Shown here: piece by piece, positions 24,483 through 32,808 of the stretch
How positions within the stretch are numbered: the first letter of the stretch is position 1
Layout: the number at the start of each line of letters is the position of its first letter
Assembly (NCBI RefSeq): GCF_010634855.1
Contig: NZ_MWLQ01000002.1
Span: forward strand, 62,001 to 126,000
Source of the DNA: Microbacterium sp. B35-30
GTDB taxonomy: Bacteria > Actinomycetota > Actinomycetes > Actinomycetales > Microbacteriaceae
Reading direction: 5' to 3'
Length of the DNA stretch: 64,000 nucleotides
The notes under the pieces: model-generated
The model's input: only the letters and a program-made list of their open reading frames with translations
What the model was told of the DNA's origin: nothing
Database searches by the model: none
Made by a program: the position numbers and the translations under genes

Positions 24483-26368
24483 GCCGCCCCTCCGGTGGCG
24501 TGCGGTGCAACCGGGCGAGCGGCGCCCGGAAGGTCGGCGAGGCGCGCGACACGGGAGAGCTCAGGATGCCGCTGCACGCCCTGCAGCGCGCGGCGCAGCG
24601 GCGGCGGGCGCAGGCCCGCGCGGGCGATCAGCGCGTCGTCGGCGAAGATCCCGGCGGTGGGCCCCGCGGCGAGCACCCGGCCGTCGGCCAGCACGACGGT
24701 GCGGTCGGCGTAGTCCGTCACCAGCTGCATGTCGTGCGTCACCACGACGATCGTGGTGCCCTCGGCGTTGAGCTCCGACAGCAGCGAGAGCAGCTCGTCG
24801 GCACGGGCCCGATCCTGGCCGAAGGTCGGCTCGTCGAGCACGAGCACCGGCGCACCGGCGACCAGTGCCGTGCCGACCGAGAGTCGCCGCTTCTGTCCGC
24901 CGGACAGGAGGAAAGGGTGGCTGTCTGCCTTGCCGGCGAGCCCGAACCGCTCGAGCAGCTCGAGGGTGCGCGTGCGCACGTCGTCGTCGGGGAGGTGCAG
25001 CCGGCGGAGACCGTGGGCGATCTCGTCGAACACGGTGTGCGCGATGAACTGGTGCTCCGGGTTCTGGAACACGAAGCCGATCCGGGCGCTCAGGGTGCGG
25101 GCATCCGCGCGGCCGATGTCGAGCCCGTCGACGTGCACCGTCCCCTTGGGCGGCGCCACCACGCCGGCGAGGGCCTGGATGAGGCTCGTCTTGCCGGCGC
25201 CGTTGGCGCCCACCACGGCCGCGAACGCGCCGCGGGGGACGTCGAGGTCGACGCGGTGCAGCACCTCGTTGCGCCCGCGGCGGAGGGTGAGGTTCCGAAC
25301 CGTGATGAGAGGAGCACCGGAACTGGTCGTTGAGCGAGCCTGCGAGTCGAAACGCCCCGGACCGACGATGGACGCGGGTTCGGCGCGTTTCGTCTCGCTC
25401 GTTCCTCGCTCGCTCAACGACCGGGGCGCGGTGCCCACGGGTGGGTCTTCCGCCTCCAGGGCGGCACGCAGCTCGTCCGGTGTCAGGGGGAGGGGGTCGA
25501 GTGCGAAGCCGGCGCGGCGCAGCCGCAGCGCGGCGATCGTCGACACCGGCAGCCACACGCCCATGGCGTGCAGGTCTTCGGCGCGCCCGCGCAGCACCTC
25601 GTCGATGCTGCCGTCCGCTGCCAGGTGACCGTCGTGATCGAGCACGACGACCCGGTCGACGAAGCCGGCGGCCGCGTCCAGATTGTGCTCGACCAGCAGG
25701 ATGGCGCGATCGCCGGCCGAGACGAGCTCGGCGAGTGCGGCGTAGACCTCCTCGATCCCGGCCGGGTCGAGGTTCGCGGTGGGCTCGTCGAGCACGAGCA
25801 ATGGCGATCCCATCGCGAGCGCGCACGCGATGGCGAGTCGCTGGCGCCCGCCGCCCGACAGCCGGTCGGGGTTCTCGGACCGCCGCTCCCAGAGGCCGAC
25901 GCGGCGCAGGGCGTCCTCGGCGCGCGCCAGCACCTCGGCGACCGGCATCCGCAGATTCTCGGGTCCGAACGCCACCTCGTCGAGCACCGTGCCGGTCACG
26001 AGCTGGGCGTCGGGGTCCTGGAAGACCATGCCGACCCGGGTGCTGAGCTCCGCCACCGGAGTCGTCTGCGTGTCGAGCCCATCGACCTCGACGGAGCCTG
26101 TGACGTCCGCCGGCACCGCCTGCGGCAGCAGGCCGTTCAACGCCAGCGTCAGCGTCGACTTGCCCGATCCGCTGGGGCCGAGCAGCAGCACCACTTCTCC
26201 GGGAGCGATATCGAATGACACTGGGCCCACCAGGCCGGAGGCTCCGCTCGACGCGCCAGCGGCGAGTGGAGGGGACTGGGGGGATGCCGGAGCCGGCGTG
26301 GTCTCGCCGTCGTGGGTGATGCCGAGCTCGCGCACCCGCAGCAGCGGCACGGCAGAGGACACGGCCAT
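24479..26368 (-). CDS. ECF transporter fused double ATPase (EcfA-EcfA')
   Basis: A 629-residue protein containing two ABC ATPases. Domain 1 (about 10-285) has GPSGSGKSTL (Walker A), LSGGGRQRLAIA (signature) and LLVLDEPTANLD (Walker B). Domain 2 (about 355-590) has GANGAGKTSL, LSGGQKRRLSVG and PVLVLDEPTFGQD. Such fusions accompany YkoE-type S components. It is the first gene of the operon ecfA-ecfT-SIP-ecfS, with an iron box just upstream. Two dispersed repeats interrupt it in frame: a copy of the 26221-26280 family at residues 30-50, before the first Walker A, and a different inverted-repeat element at residues 316-348, forming the interdomain linker. Confidence 0.93.
   Translation of the reverse strand: MAVSSAVPLLRVRELGITHDGETTPAPASPQSPPLAAGASSGASGLVGPVSFDIAPGEVVLLLGPSGSGKSTLTLALNGLLPQAVPADVTGSVEVDGLDTQTTPVAELSTRVGMVFQDPDAQLVTGTVLDEVAFGPENLRMPVAEVLARAEDALRRVGLWERRSENPDRLSGGGRQRLAIACALAMGSPLLVLDEPTANLDPAGIEEVYAALAELVSAGDRAILLVEHNLDAAAGFVDRVVVLDHDGHLAADGSIDEVLRGRAEDLHAMGVWLPVSTIAALRLRRAGFALDPLPLTPDELRAALEAEDPPVGTAPRSLSERGTSETKRAEPASIVGPGRFDSQARSTTSSGAPLITVRNLTLRRGRNEVLHRVDLDVPRGAFAAVVGANGAGKTSLIQALAGVVAPPKGTVHVDGLDIGRADARTLSARIGFVFQNPEHQFIAHTVFDEIAHGLRRLHLPDDDVRTRTLELLERFGLAGKADSHPFLLSGGQKRRLSVGTALVAGAPVLVLDEPTFGQDRARADELLSLLSELNAEGTTIVVVTHDMQLVTDYADRTVVLADGRVLAAGPTAGIFADDALIARAGLRPPPLRRALQGVQRHPELSRVARLADLPGAARPVAPHATGGAA
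25325..25422. repeat. Inverted-repeat element GGTCGTTGAGCGAGC inside ecfA
   Basis: The ends of this 98-bp element are perfect 15-bp inverted repeats (GGTCGTTGAGCGAGC), continuing into partly matched arms ending AAACGCC/GGCGCGTTT. It lies in frame between the two ATPase domains and encodes linker residues such as SLSERGTSETKR. Similar sequences are familiar as intergenic repeats in Microbacterium genomes. Confidence 0.75.
26221..26280. repeat. Dispersed coding repeat family P1, copy in ecfA
   Basis: It contains GGGCCCAC, CCGGAGGCTCCGCTCGACGC and GCCAGCGGCGAGTGGAGGGG, shared with copies at 42371, 54395 and 55246. In ecfA (minus strand) it reads SPPLAAGASSGASGLVGP. Confidence 0.8.
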
Positions 26369-26381
26369 CCGATCGTCGAGG

Positions 26382-26400
26382 GAAACTTAGCCTTCCCTAA
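26382..26400 (-). promoter_or_regulatory. DtxR/IdeR-type iron box upstream of ecfA
   Basis: On the minus strand TTAGGGAAGGCTAAGTTTC matches 13 of 19 positions of the consensus TTAGGTTAGGCTAACCTAA, including TTAGG and AGGCTAA. It ends 13 bp before the ecfA ATG and overlaps the expected promoter, so iron-loaded DtxR/IdeR would repress the operon. Confidence 0.7.
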
Positions 26401-26464
26401 CTTACCCGGGTTCCCGCCGCCCACCAATCCGTCGAGTTCCGCGTATATGGGCGGGGCGGATGCC

Positions 26465-27016
26465 TCAGCTGCGGCTGCGGCGTGCGACACCGGCTCGGCG
26501 CAGCGCAGCGCCGATCGCGAGGCCCACCCCCGTCCAGGCCACAGGGCCGACGATGAACAGGGCGACGTAGACGATCTGTCCCCACAGCGGGAAGCGCGTG
26601 ACGTCCGCCGCGAACCAGATCGCGACGGCGATGACCGCACCGACGATCACCGCCGAGAGGAAGAAGCGCCATGGCTCCCACCGCTGGTAGCGGGAGGCGG
26701 CGGCGATCAGCTCCTGCAGCGCCCCGATGAGGAGCGCGGTGCCGATGTAGCGGCCGATCCACAGCGGTACGACGGCGCTGGCGACGAGCGCGGCGACGAG
26801 ATGGGTGATCAGCGCGACCCACGGTCGGCGGAGCAGCTCCTGCGCGACGACGCCGGGCAGCACGTGCACGCCGAGCACCAGGCCGTAGAGGATCGGCGCG
26901 CCCGCGGACACGAATCCGCTGAGGGCGCCGGCACCCGCCTGCAGCACGCCGGTCGCGACGCCGATGGCGGCGCAGGTGAGCAGAACGCTCGTCGAGATCC
27001 GGGTTCGGGCAGCCAC
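26465..27016 (-). CDS. ECF transporter S component (YkoE-like), copy 1
   Basis: The 183-residue membrane protein is paralogous to the S component at 22075: it shares the opening VLLTCAAIGVATGVLQAGAG and the segment YGLVLGVHVLPGVVAQELLRRPWVALI. It has five or six helices and a basic C-terminus (RRAGVARRSRS). GTG 27016 is leaderless, with TAACCT 6 nt upstream. It is transcribed towards the iron-box operon but lies before the box, so it may be expressed separately from the ecfA promoter. Two S components sharing one ECF module would allow two substrates. Confidence 0.85.
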   Translation of the reverse strand: MAARTRISTSVLLTCAAIGVATGVLQAGAGALSGFVSAGAPILYGLVLGVHVLPGVVAQELLRRPWVALITHLVAALVASAVVPLWIGRYIGTALLIGALQELIAAASRYQRWEPWRFFLSAVIVGAVIAVAIWFAADVTRFPLWGQIVYVALFIVGPVAWTGVGLAIGAALRRAGVARRSRS

Positions 27017-27022
27017 CTGCCC

Positions 27023-27028
27023 AGGTTA
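27023..27028 (-). promoter_or_regulatory. -10 box TAACCT, leaderless start
   Basis: On the minus strand TAACCT is 6 nt before GTG 27016; the same hexamer and spacing precede the tetR gene at 15790. Confidence 0.5.
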
Positions 27029-27156
27029 CTGGGACGAAGTGGAACGTTTCTCACAAAGCTCTCATTTACTGAGATTCGCCTGACAGTTACGTTTGAGGTC
27101 GCTGCGCCCCAACGAAGCGGCGCAGCACTCCCCAGCAATCAACCTGGAGGCCACAG

Positions 27157-30100
27157 ATGGGTCGATCCTCCCTAAGAGCAGCCGCGGTCGTCACACTCGC
27201 CGCACTGTTCACGGGCACTGCCACAGCAAGTTTCGGCGCTGTACCCGGGGAGGTGAAGAACCCCATCCCGATCGACTCGCCCTCAGGCCGCTACATCGTG
27301 ATGCTCAAGGATGCGCCCCTTGCGACCTACGAAGGCGGCGAAACCGGCATCCAGCGCACCAAGCCCGACAAGGGCAAGCAGCTCGACGCGCACTCCGCCA
27401 GCTCGCAGAAGTACGTGGCGCACCTCAAGAAGGAGCAGCAGGCTGTCGCCGAGACCGCGGGCGTGACGCCTGCGGTCTCGTATCAGGTGACGCTCAACGG
27501 CTTCAGCGCCGACCTCGACGCCGCTCAGGTGGCGAAGCTCTCGGGCGACAAGAGCGTGCTGGGCGTGTTCCCGGATGAGATCCGTCACCCGAACGCGGCC
27601 GTCCCCTCCACCGAGTTCCTCGGTCTCGGCTCCGGCGACGCCGGCACCGGCGGCGTGTGGGATGCCGTGGGCGGCGTCGGCGAGGCCGGCAAGGGTGTCG
27701 TCGTGGGTGTGGTCGACACCGGCATCGCGCCGGAGAACCCGCTGTTCGCGGGTGACAGGCTCACCGGCAAGGCCGGCGCCGCGCCGTATGTCAACCGCGA
27801 CCAGGTCGTCTTCGCCAAGGCCGACGGCAACGAGTACCGCGCCCGTCGTGTTGCTGCGGAGGACCAGGGCTGGACGAAGGATCTCTACAACACCAAGCTC
27901 ATCGGCGCGCAGTACTTCGCCGAAGGTGCGGCGGCTGCCGGTTTCGACTTCAGCTACGACTTCCTGTCGCCGCGTGACGGCGACGGCCACGGTTCGCACA
28001 CCGCCAGCACCGCGGCCGGCAACTTCGGCGTGGCCGCATCGGTCGAGGGCATCGGCTTCGGCGAGGTCTCGGGCGTCGCGCCCGCGGCCAAGGTCGCGTC
28101 GTACAAGGCCTGCTACGTCGGCCCCGACGACCTCGTCACCACCGACGACATCTGCGCCCTGAGCGACCTGCTCGGCGCGATCGACACGGCGGTCGCCGAC
28201 GGCGTCGACGTGATCAACTACTCGATCGGCGGCGGCTCGGCCAAGACCGTGCTCCAGCCCGAAGACATCTCGTTCTTCAACGCGGCCGCCGCCGGCGTGT
28301 TCGTCGCGGTGAGCGCGGGCAACGACGGTCCTGGTGCCGTCACGGCCGACCACGCCTCGCCGTGGTACACCACGGTCGCGGCATCCACCATCCCGACCTA
28401 CGAGGGCACCGTCCAGCTGCCGAACGGCTTCCAGGCCGCCGGCGCATCGGTGAGCGTCCCGTTCGGACAGAGCCTCACCGGTCCGGTCGTGTACGCGGGC
28501 GACGTCGCGAAGGCGGGAGCCGCTCCCAATGAGGCGGCGCTCTGCTTCCTCGGAACGCTCGACCCGGCCAAGGTCGCCGGCAAGTTCGTGGTCTGCGATC
28601 GCGGCACCAACGCACGCGTGGAGAAGTCGCAGGAAGTGGCCGCTGCGGGCGGTACTGGCATGATCCTCGTGAACGTGACGCCGGGCTCGCTCGACAACGA
28701 CTTCCACTCGGTGCCGACCGTGCACATCGACGCGCAGTACCGCACGGCGCTGCTCGACTACGTGCGCAAGACGGCCGGGGCCACCGCGACGCTCGTCGGT
28801 GACAACGTCACCGGCAAGGTGACGCCCACCCCGCAGGTCGCCGGCTTCTCGAGCCGTGGCCCGATGCTGGCCGACGGCGCGGACGTCATCAAGCCCGACG
28901 TCTCGGCTCCCGGTGTCGCGATCCTCGCGGCGACCCACAACGGTCCGCAGGAGGCGCCGACGTTCGGCTTCAAGTCGGGCACCTCGATGTCGTCACCTCA
29001 GGTCGCCGGTCTCGGTGCGCTCTACCTCGGTGAGAAGCCGCTGGCCGAGCCCGCCGAGGTCAAGTCGGCGCTCATGACGACCGCCTACAACACGGTCAAC
29101 GCCGACGGCTCTGAGAACACCGATCCGTTCGCGCAGGGCGCCGGTCACGTCGACCCCACGAAGTACTTCAACCCGGGCCTGCTGTACCTCAACGGTGCCG
29201 CCGACTGGGCGTCGTACCTCGAGGGTGCACTCGGCGACGACCTGTTCGAGGACGTCGACGCGAGCGACCCGAGCGACCTCAACCTCGCATCGATCGGCGT
29301 CGGCACGTTCCCCGGCCCGCAGACGGTGACCCGCTCGGTCACCTCGACGCAGGCCGGCACGTTCACCGCGACGGCCGAGGTTCCGGGCATGGACGTCACC
29401 GTCGAGCCCAGCACGCTGACCTTCGGAGCAGCGGGCGAGACCAAGTCGTTCACGGTGTCGCTCACCAAGACCGACGCCGCCGTCGAGAAGTGGACCACCG
29501 GGTTCCTCACCTGGACGTCGGGCGCCACCGAGGTGCGGTCGCCGATCGCGGTGTTCCCGGTCACGGCAGCGGCTCCGGCCGACGTCGAGGGCAGTGGTGC
29601 CGACGGCAGCGTCGACATCGAGATCACCCCCGGTCTGACCGGCGAACTGGCGCTGAACGTCGCCGGCCTCGCGGCCGAGGACGTGCTGATCGACGGCACC
29701 GAGACGACCGGCGCCGCGGACGAGGGGTACTCGTACGAGGTGGTCCAGGTGACCGCCGGAACCGAGCTGGCGCGCTTCGCGCTCGACTCGTCCGACGACA
29801 CCAACTCGGACCTCGACCTCTCGGTCTACCGCGTGGTCAGCCCGACCGACCTGCGGTACTACGAGCGCTGGCAGTCCGCGTCCTCCGCGGCCGATGAGGC
29901 GGTGCAGCTCATCGCGCCGACTCCGGGCTACTACCTCGTCGAGGCTCACGTGTACTCCTACACGAAGCCGTTCACCTGGCAGGCCACGTCGGCCGTCGTC
30001 ACGCCGGGCGGACTCGGATCGCTCACGGCAGCCCCGAGCCCGCTGCCGGTGACCGAGGCGACCCCGACGGAGTTCAACCTGTCGTGGTCGGGCCTCGAGA

Positions 30101-30174
30101 GCGGCAACTACCTCGGCGTCGTCCGCTACGGCGACTCGCAGGTGCGCACCGTCGTCTCGGTCGACGTACCGTAA
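27157..30174 (+). CDS. Secreted subtilisin-like serine protease (S8) with PA insert
   Basis: A 1005-residue secreted protease. ATG 27157 follows GGAGG. Residues 1-28 are a signal peptide; about 45-138 form the I9 propeptide inhibitor (GRYIVMLKDAP...NGFSADLD). The S8 triad is Asp187 (GVVDTGIAPEN), His278 (GHGSHTAS) and Ser610 (GTSMSSPQVAG). A PA domain (about 445-560, VVCDRGTNARVEKSQEVAAAGG) interrupts the catalytic domain, and Fn3-like beta domains fill the C-terminal ~300 residues. The layout resembles cucumisin-like and other large actinobacterial subtilases that digest extracellular protein. There is no sortase motif or anchor, so release to the medium is likely. A strong terminator follows. 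Confidence 0.95.
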   Translation: MGRSSLRAAAVVTLAALFTGTATASFGAVPGEVKNPIPIDSPSGRYIVMLKDAPLATYEGGETGIQRTKPDKGKQLDAHSASSQKYVAHLKKEQQAVAETAGVTPAVSYQVTLNGFSADLDAAQVAKLSGDKSVLGVFPDEIRHPNAAVPSTEFLGLGSGDAGTGGVWDAVGGVGEAGKGVVVGVVDTGIAPENPLFAGDRLTGKAGAAPYVNRDQVVFAKADGNEYRARRVAAEDQGWTKDLYNTKLIGAQYFAEGAAAAGFDFSYDFLSPRDGDGHGSHTASTAAGNFGVAASVEGIGFGEVSGVAPAAKVASYKACYVGPDDLVTTDDICALSDLLGAIDTAVADGVDVINYSIGGGSAKTVLQPEDISFFNAAAAGVFVAVSAGNDGPGAVTADHASPWYTTVAASTIPTYEGTVQLPNGFQAAGASVSVPFGQSLTGPVVYAGDVAKAGAAPNEAALCFLGTLDPAKVAGKFVVCDRGTNARVEKSQEVAAAGGTGMILVNVTPGSLDNDFHSVPTVHIDAQYRTALLDYVRKTAGATATLVGDNVTGKVTPTPQVAGFSSRGPMLADGADVIKPDVSAPGVAILAATHNGPQEAPTFGFKSGTSMSSPQVAGLGALYLGEKPLAEPAEVKSALMTTAYNTVNADGSENTDPFAQGAGHVDPTKYFNPGLLYLNGAADWASYLEGALGDDLFEDVDASDPSDLNLASIGVGTFPGPQTVTRSVTSTQAGTFTATAEVPGMDVTVEPSTLTFGAAGETKSFTVSLTKTDAAVEKWTTGFLTWTSGATEVRSPIAVFPVTAAAPADVEGSGADGSVDIEITPGLTGELALNVAGLAAEDVLIDGTETTGAADEGYSYEVVQVTAGTELARFALDSSDDTNSDLDLSVYRVVSPTDLRYYERWQSASSAADEAVQLIAPTPGYYLVEAHVYSYTKPFTWQATSAVVTPGGLGSLTAAPSPLPVTEATPTEFNLSWSGLESGNYLGVVRYGDSQVRTVVSVDVP

Positions 30175-30189
30175 CCGTTCCAGCAAGGA

Positions 30190-30219
30190 GAGGCGCCCGG
30201 GTTTCGGCCCGGGCGCCTC
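30190..30219 (+). terminator. Terminator hairpin after subtilase
   Basis: The 12-bp stem GAGGCGCCCGGG/CCCGGGCGCCTC with a TTTCGG loop is followed by TT, 15 nt after the stop. Confidence 0.9.
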
Positions 30220-30303
30220 TTGCGTGTGCGGGACCCGCGCAAGCGGGCGTTGGGGGGCCGCGGCGCGGGCGGGCGCCGCGGGCGCGACCCCCGGACGGGT
30301 CGG

Positions 30304-31296
30304 CTAGAGCCGGCGGCGACGGCGCGTGAGCCGGACGGCGGGCATCGGCGGGGCGGGGATGCGCTCGTCGCCGTGGTCGACGACGTGACCGAAGCGCTCG
30401 GCTCCGGACTCCCATGCCTCTCGCGCCTCGACGATCTCTTCGTGGGAGCGGCCGACGAAGTTCCACCACATCACGACGTCGTCCTCGAATGGCTCGCCGC
30501 CGAGGAGGAAGAGCGTCGCGCCCGCGGCGCTCGAGATCACGACGTCCTCGCGGCGGGTGCCGAGATACATGAGGTGGGCGGCGTCGAGCGCGACCGCGTC
30601 GGCGATCCCCTCCTCGCCCGCGATCGCCGCCTCGCCATACACCGCGACCAGGGCGTGCTCCCATGCAGGATTCAGTGGCACGTGCACCGTCGCGCCGGCG
30701 GGGATCCGCACCTCGGCACCGACGATCGGCGTATAGACGGTCGCGGGCGAGGCGACCCCGGCCAGTTCGCCGAGCACGACGGTCGCTGCGCCTGCCGTCC
30801 CGGCCACCGCGGGCAGCGTCACCTCGGGGAGCACCGCGTGCTGCTCGAAGGCAGGGCCGCCGTGACGCCGCACCTCGGGCAGGGCGACCCAGAGCTGCAG
30901 GGCGTCCAAGGGAGCGGCATCCTCGCCCAGCGAGTACTCGGAGTGAGCGATCCCGGCGCCGCTGGTCATGAGGTTGAGCGCGCCCCGGCGGACGACGACA
31001 TCGCTGCCGACCGAGTCGCGGTGGCGCACTTCGCCCTCGTACGGCCAGGTGACGGTCTGCAGTCCGATGTGGGGATGCGGCTCGACGCGCATGCGCGTCT
31101 GCTGCGGTCCGAACCGGTCGAGGAAGCACCACGCGCCCACGAGCGGCAGATCACGCTGCGGCAGCGAGCGGTGCACCGACATCGCGCGCACCCCGCCGAG
31201 CGGCACCTCGCGCGTCTCGATCAGCAGTGTTCGAGGGCCCGCGCATTCCACCGCCGATTCGGTGGCGACCGCGTCGTCGGCGTCGAGCCGGGTCAT
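30304..31296 (-). CDS. Pirin-family bicupin protein
   Basis: This 330-residue cupin protein starts at ATG 31296. Pirin signatures: VPLGGVRAMSVHRSLPQRDLP opening, RMRVEPHPHIGLQTVTW with the HPH metal ligands, and RHRDSVGSDVVVRRGALNLMTSGAGIAHSEYS with further His ligands. The C-terminal cupin has AGATLFLLGGEPFEDDVVMWWNFVGRSHEEI. Bacterial pirins act as iron-dependent quercetin dioxygenases or redox sensors; which applies here is unknown. It starts 13 bp after the stop of a small acetyltransferase gene, so the two are probably co-transcribed. There is only a weak ribosome binding site, which also suggests coupling. Confidence 0.92.
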   Translation of the reverse strand: MTRLDADDAVATESAVECAGPRTLLIETREVPLGGVRAMSVHRSLPQRDLPLVGAWCFLDRFGPQQTRMRVEPHPHIGLQTVTWPYEGEVRHRDSVGSDVVVRRGALNLMTSGAGIAHSEYSLGEDAAPLDALQLWVALPEVRRHGGPAFEQHAVLPEVTLPAVAGTAGAATVVLGELAGVASPATVYTPIVGAEVRIPAGATVHVPLNPAWEHALVAVYGEAAIAGEEGIADAVALDAAHLMYLGTRREDVVISSAAGATLFLLGGEPFEDDVVMWWNFVGRSHEEIVEAREAWESGAERFGHVVDHGDERIPAPPMPAVRLTRRRRRL

Positions 31297-31309
31297 GGCG
31301 ACGCCGTTC

Positions 31310-31630
31310 TCACTCGGGGTGCGGCTGGTCGGGCCACTCGACGGTGAGCCCGGGAACCTCGTGCTCGTGCAGATACTTCGCCACCACAGGGCAATGCGGC
31401 ACGACGGTCTCACCGCGGCGCGCGGCATCCGTCATCGCCTCGCCCACGACTGCCTGGGCGAGGCCGCGGCCGCGGAAGGCCGGGTCGACCTCGGTGTGCG
31501 GAAAATGCAGGCGTCCGCGCGCGTCGGCGCGGAACACGGTGAATCCCGCGAGCACGCCGTCGACGTGCACCTCGTAGCGGCGGTCGTCTTCATTGCGCGT
31601 CACGAGTGGCTGCGCGTCAGTGTCGGTCAC
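31310..31630 (-). CDS. Small GNAT-like N-acetyltransferase (YjdJ/COG2388 type)
   Basis: Start GTG 31630 sits behind GGAAGGA and gives 106 residues. The sequence RYEVHVDGVLAGFTVFRADARGRLHFPHTEVDPAFRGRGLAQAVVGEAM is the compact GNAT core with the acetyl-CoA pyrophosphate loop RGRGLA; VVPHCPVVAKYLHEHE is the typical end of this mini-GNAT family. Such proteins acetylate unknown small substrates or protein N-termini. It precedes pirin by 13 bp on the same strand, likely as an operon. Confidence 0.88.
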   Translation of the reverse strand: MTDTDAQPLVTRNEDDRRYEVHVDGVLAGFTVFRADARGRLHFPHTEVDPAFRGRGLAQAVVGEAMTDAARRGETVVPHCPVVAKYLHEHEVPGLTVEWPDQPHPE

Positions 31631-31803
31631 AGTAATCCTTCCGTCGTCGCTCTCAACGTACGGGCCCGCCGCGTGATTCCGCCAGCGGGAGTGCACGCGC
31701 ACCCCTGGCGGGACGGATGCCACAGGTCTATCGTCGGCATCATCCGCGGTGTGCGCGGTTCGATTCGGGGGAATCGATCCTGTCAGGGATTCGAAGGGGA
31801 ATC

Positions 31804-32643
31804 ATGAAACGACGTCTACTGGCCGCGCTCGCGGCCGTCGCACTCGGAGCGGGCATGCTCGCAGCCGGTGCGGCCGGGCCCGCCATGGCCTCACCGCTCA
31901 TGGTCGCCAAGCACGTCGCTCTCGGCGACTCGATCGCCGCGGGCCAAGGCGGTGGCGCCCCGCTGGACGAATGCGTCCGGACCGACGGCGGCTACGCGGC
32001 GCAGCTCGATGAGGAGCCGAAGTTCAACCTGCTGCGCAACGCCGCGTGCAGCGGCGCGACGATCGCGGACACCATGTCTCAGCTGTCGCAGCTGAACCGC
32101 GGGACGACTGTCGTGACGCTCACTGTCGGCGCGAACGACCTCGGTCTGGATCAGGTCTACGCGACCTGCTCGATCGCCGCTGCCGGCGGAGATCCCGCGC
32201 CCTGCCTCACCGCGATCCAGAGCGCCGTCACCTCGGCACCGGGGATCGTCGCTCCGCTCACGTCCCTGATCGGCGCGATCGCCGAACGCGCGCCGGACGC
32301 GACGATCGTCGTCACCGGCTACCCGTATCTGCTCGAGTCGCCGCCGGGCCTACCGCAGTTCGCTCAGGTCGCCGCGCTCGTCGCCGCGGTGAATGGTGCG
32401 ACCGACGCGCTCAACACCGCCATCCAGGCCGCCGTCGCCACCGCTGCTGCCGGTGGTGTCGATGTCGTCTACGTGGACGTGGTCGACGCCTTCGCGGGGC
32501 ACGGCGTGCAGCTCGTGCCGGGTGTGCCCAGCGATCCGTGGTTCGGAACCGACCCGGTCGGCGACCCGGCGGGCTACCTCCACCCGACGTACGAGGGGTA
32601 CGCCGCCTACACCGACGTCATCCTCGAGCAGTTGGGACGCTGA
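31804..32643 (+). CDS. Secreted SGNH/GDSL hydrolase (lipase/esterase)
   Basis: The 279-residue protein starts at ATG 31804 (GGGGA upstream) with a signal peptide ending AGPAMASP. SGNH blocks: ALGDSIAAGQG (Ser nucleophile), AACSGATI, TVGANDLG (Gly-Asn) and DPAGYLHPTYEGY (Asp-x-x-His). Conserved cysteines (ECV, NAAC, ATC, APCL) suggest two disulfides, as in Streptomyces scabies esterase and related secreted lipases. It should hydrolyse ester bonds of lipids or polysaccharide acyl groups outside the cell. It stands alone between divergent units. Confidence 0.9.
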   Translation: MKRRLLAALAAVALGAGMLAAGAAGPAMASPLMVAKHVALGDSIAAGQGGGAPLDECVRTDGGYAAQLDEEPKFNLLRNAACSGATIADTMSQLSQLNRGTTVVTLTVGANDLGLDQVYATCSIAAAGGDPAPCLTAIQSAVTSAPGIVAPLTSLIGAIAERAPDATIVVTGYPYLLESPPGLPQFAQVAALVAAVNGATDALNTAIQAAVATAAAGGVDVVYVDVVDAFAGHGVQLVPGVPSDPWFGTDPVGDPAGYLHPTYEGYAAYTDVILEQLGR

Positions 32644-32796
32644 ACGAGCTGCGGCGGCAGCGCCGCAGCATCCGCCTTCGTCTGAGTCGTCGGGCGCCGC
32701 CACCGCTTCCCGAGTGGCGGCGTCCCTCGTCTCCGCGTCCCCGAACAGGCCCGCTTCGGCGGACTTCGTGACACGGGCGCGGATGCCGCGACCTGG

Positions 32797-32802
32797 CAGA
32801 CT
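32797..32802 (+). promoter_or_regulatory. -10 box CAGACT, leaderless start
   Basis: CAGACT is 6 nt before GTG 32809; the same box and spacing precede the UvrA paralogue at 63164. Confidence 0.5.
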
Positions 32803-32808
32803 CGGACG

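Noticed and set aside
25325..25422. Insertion sequence in ecfA
   Set aside because: No transposase frame or target duplication; the element is too short and keeps the reading frame, so it is listed as a repeat.
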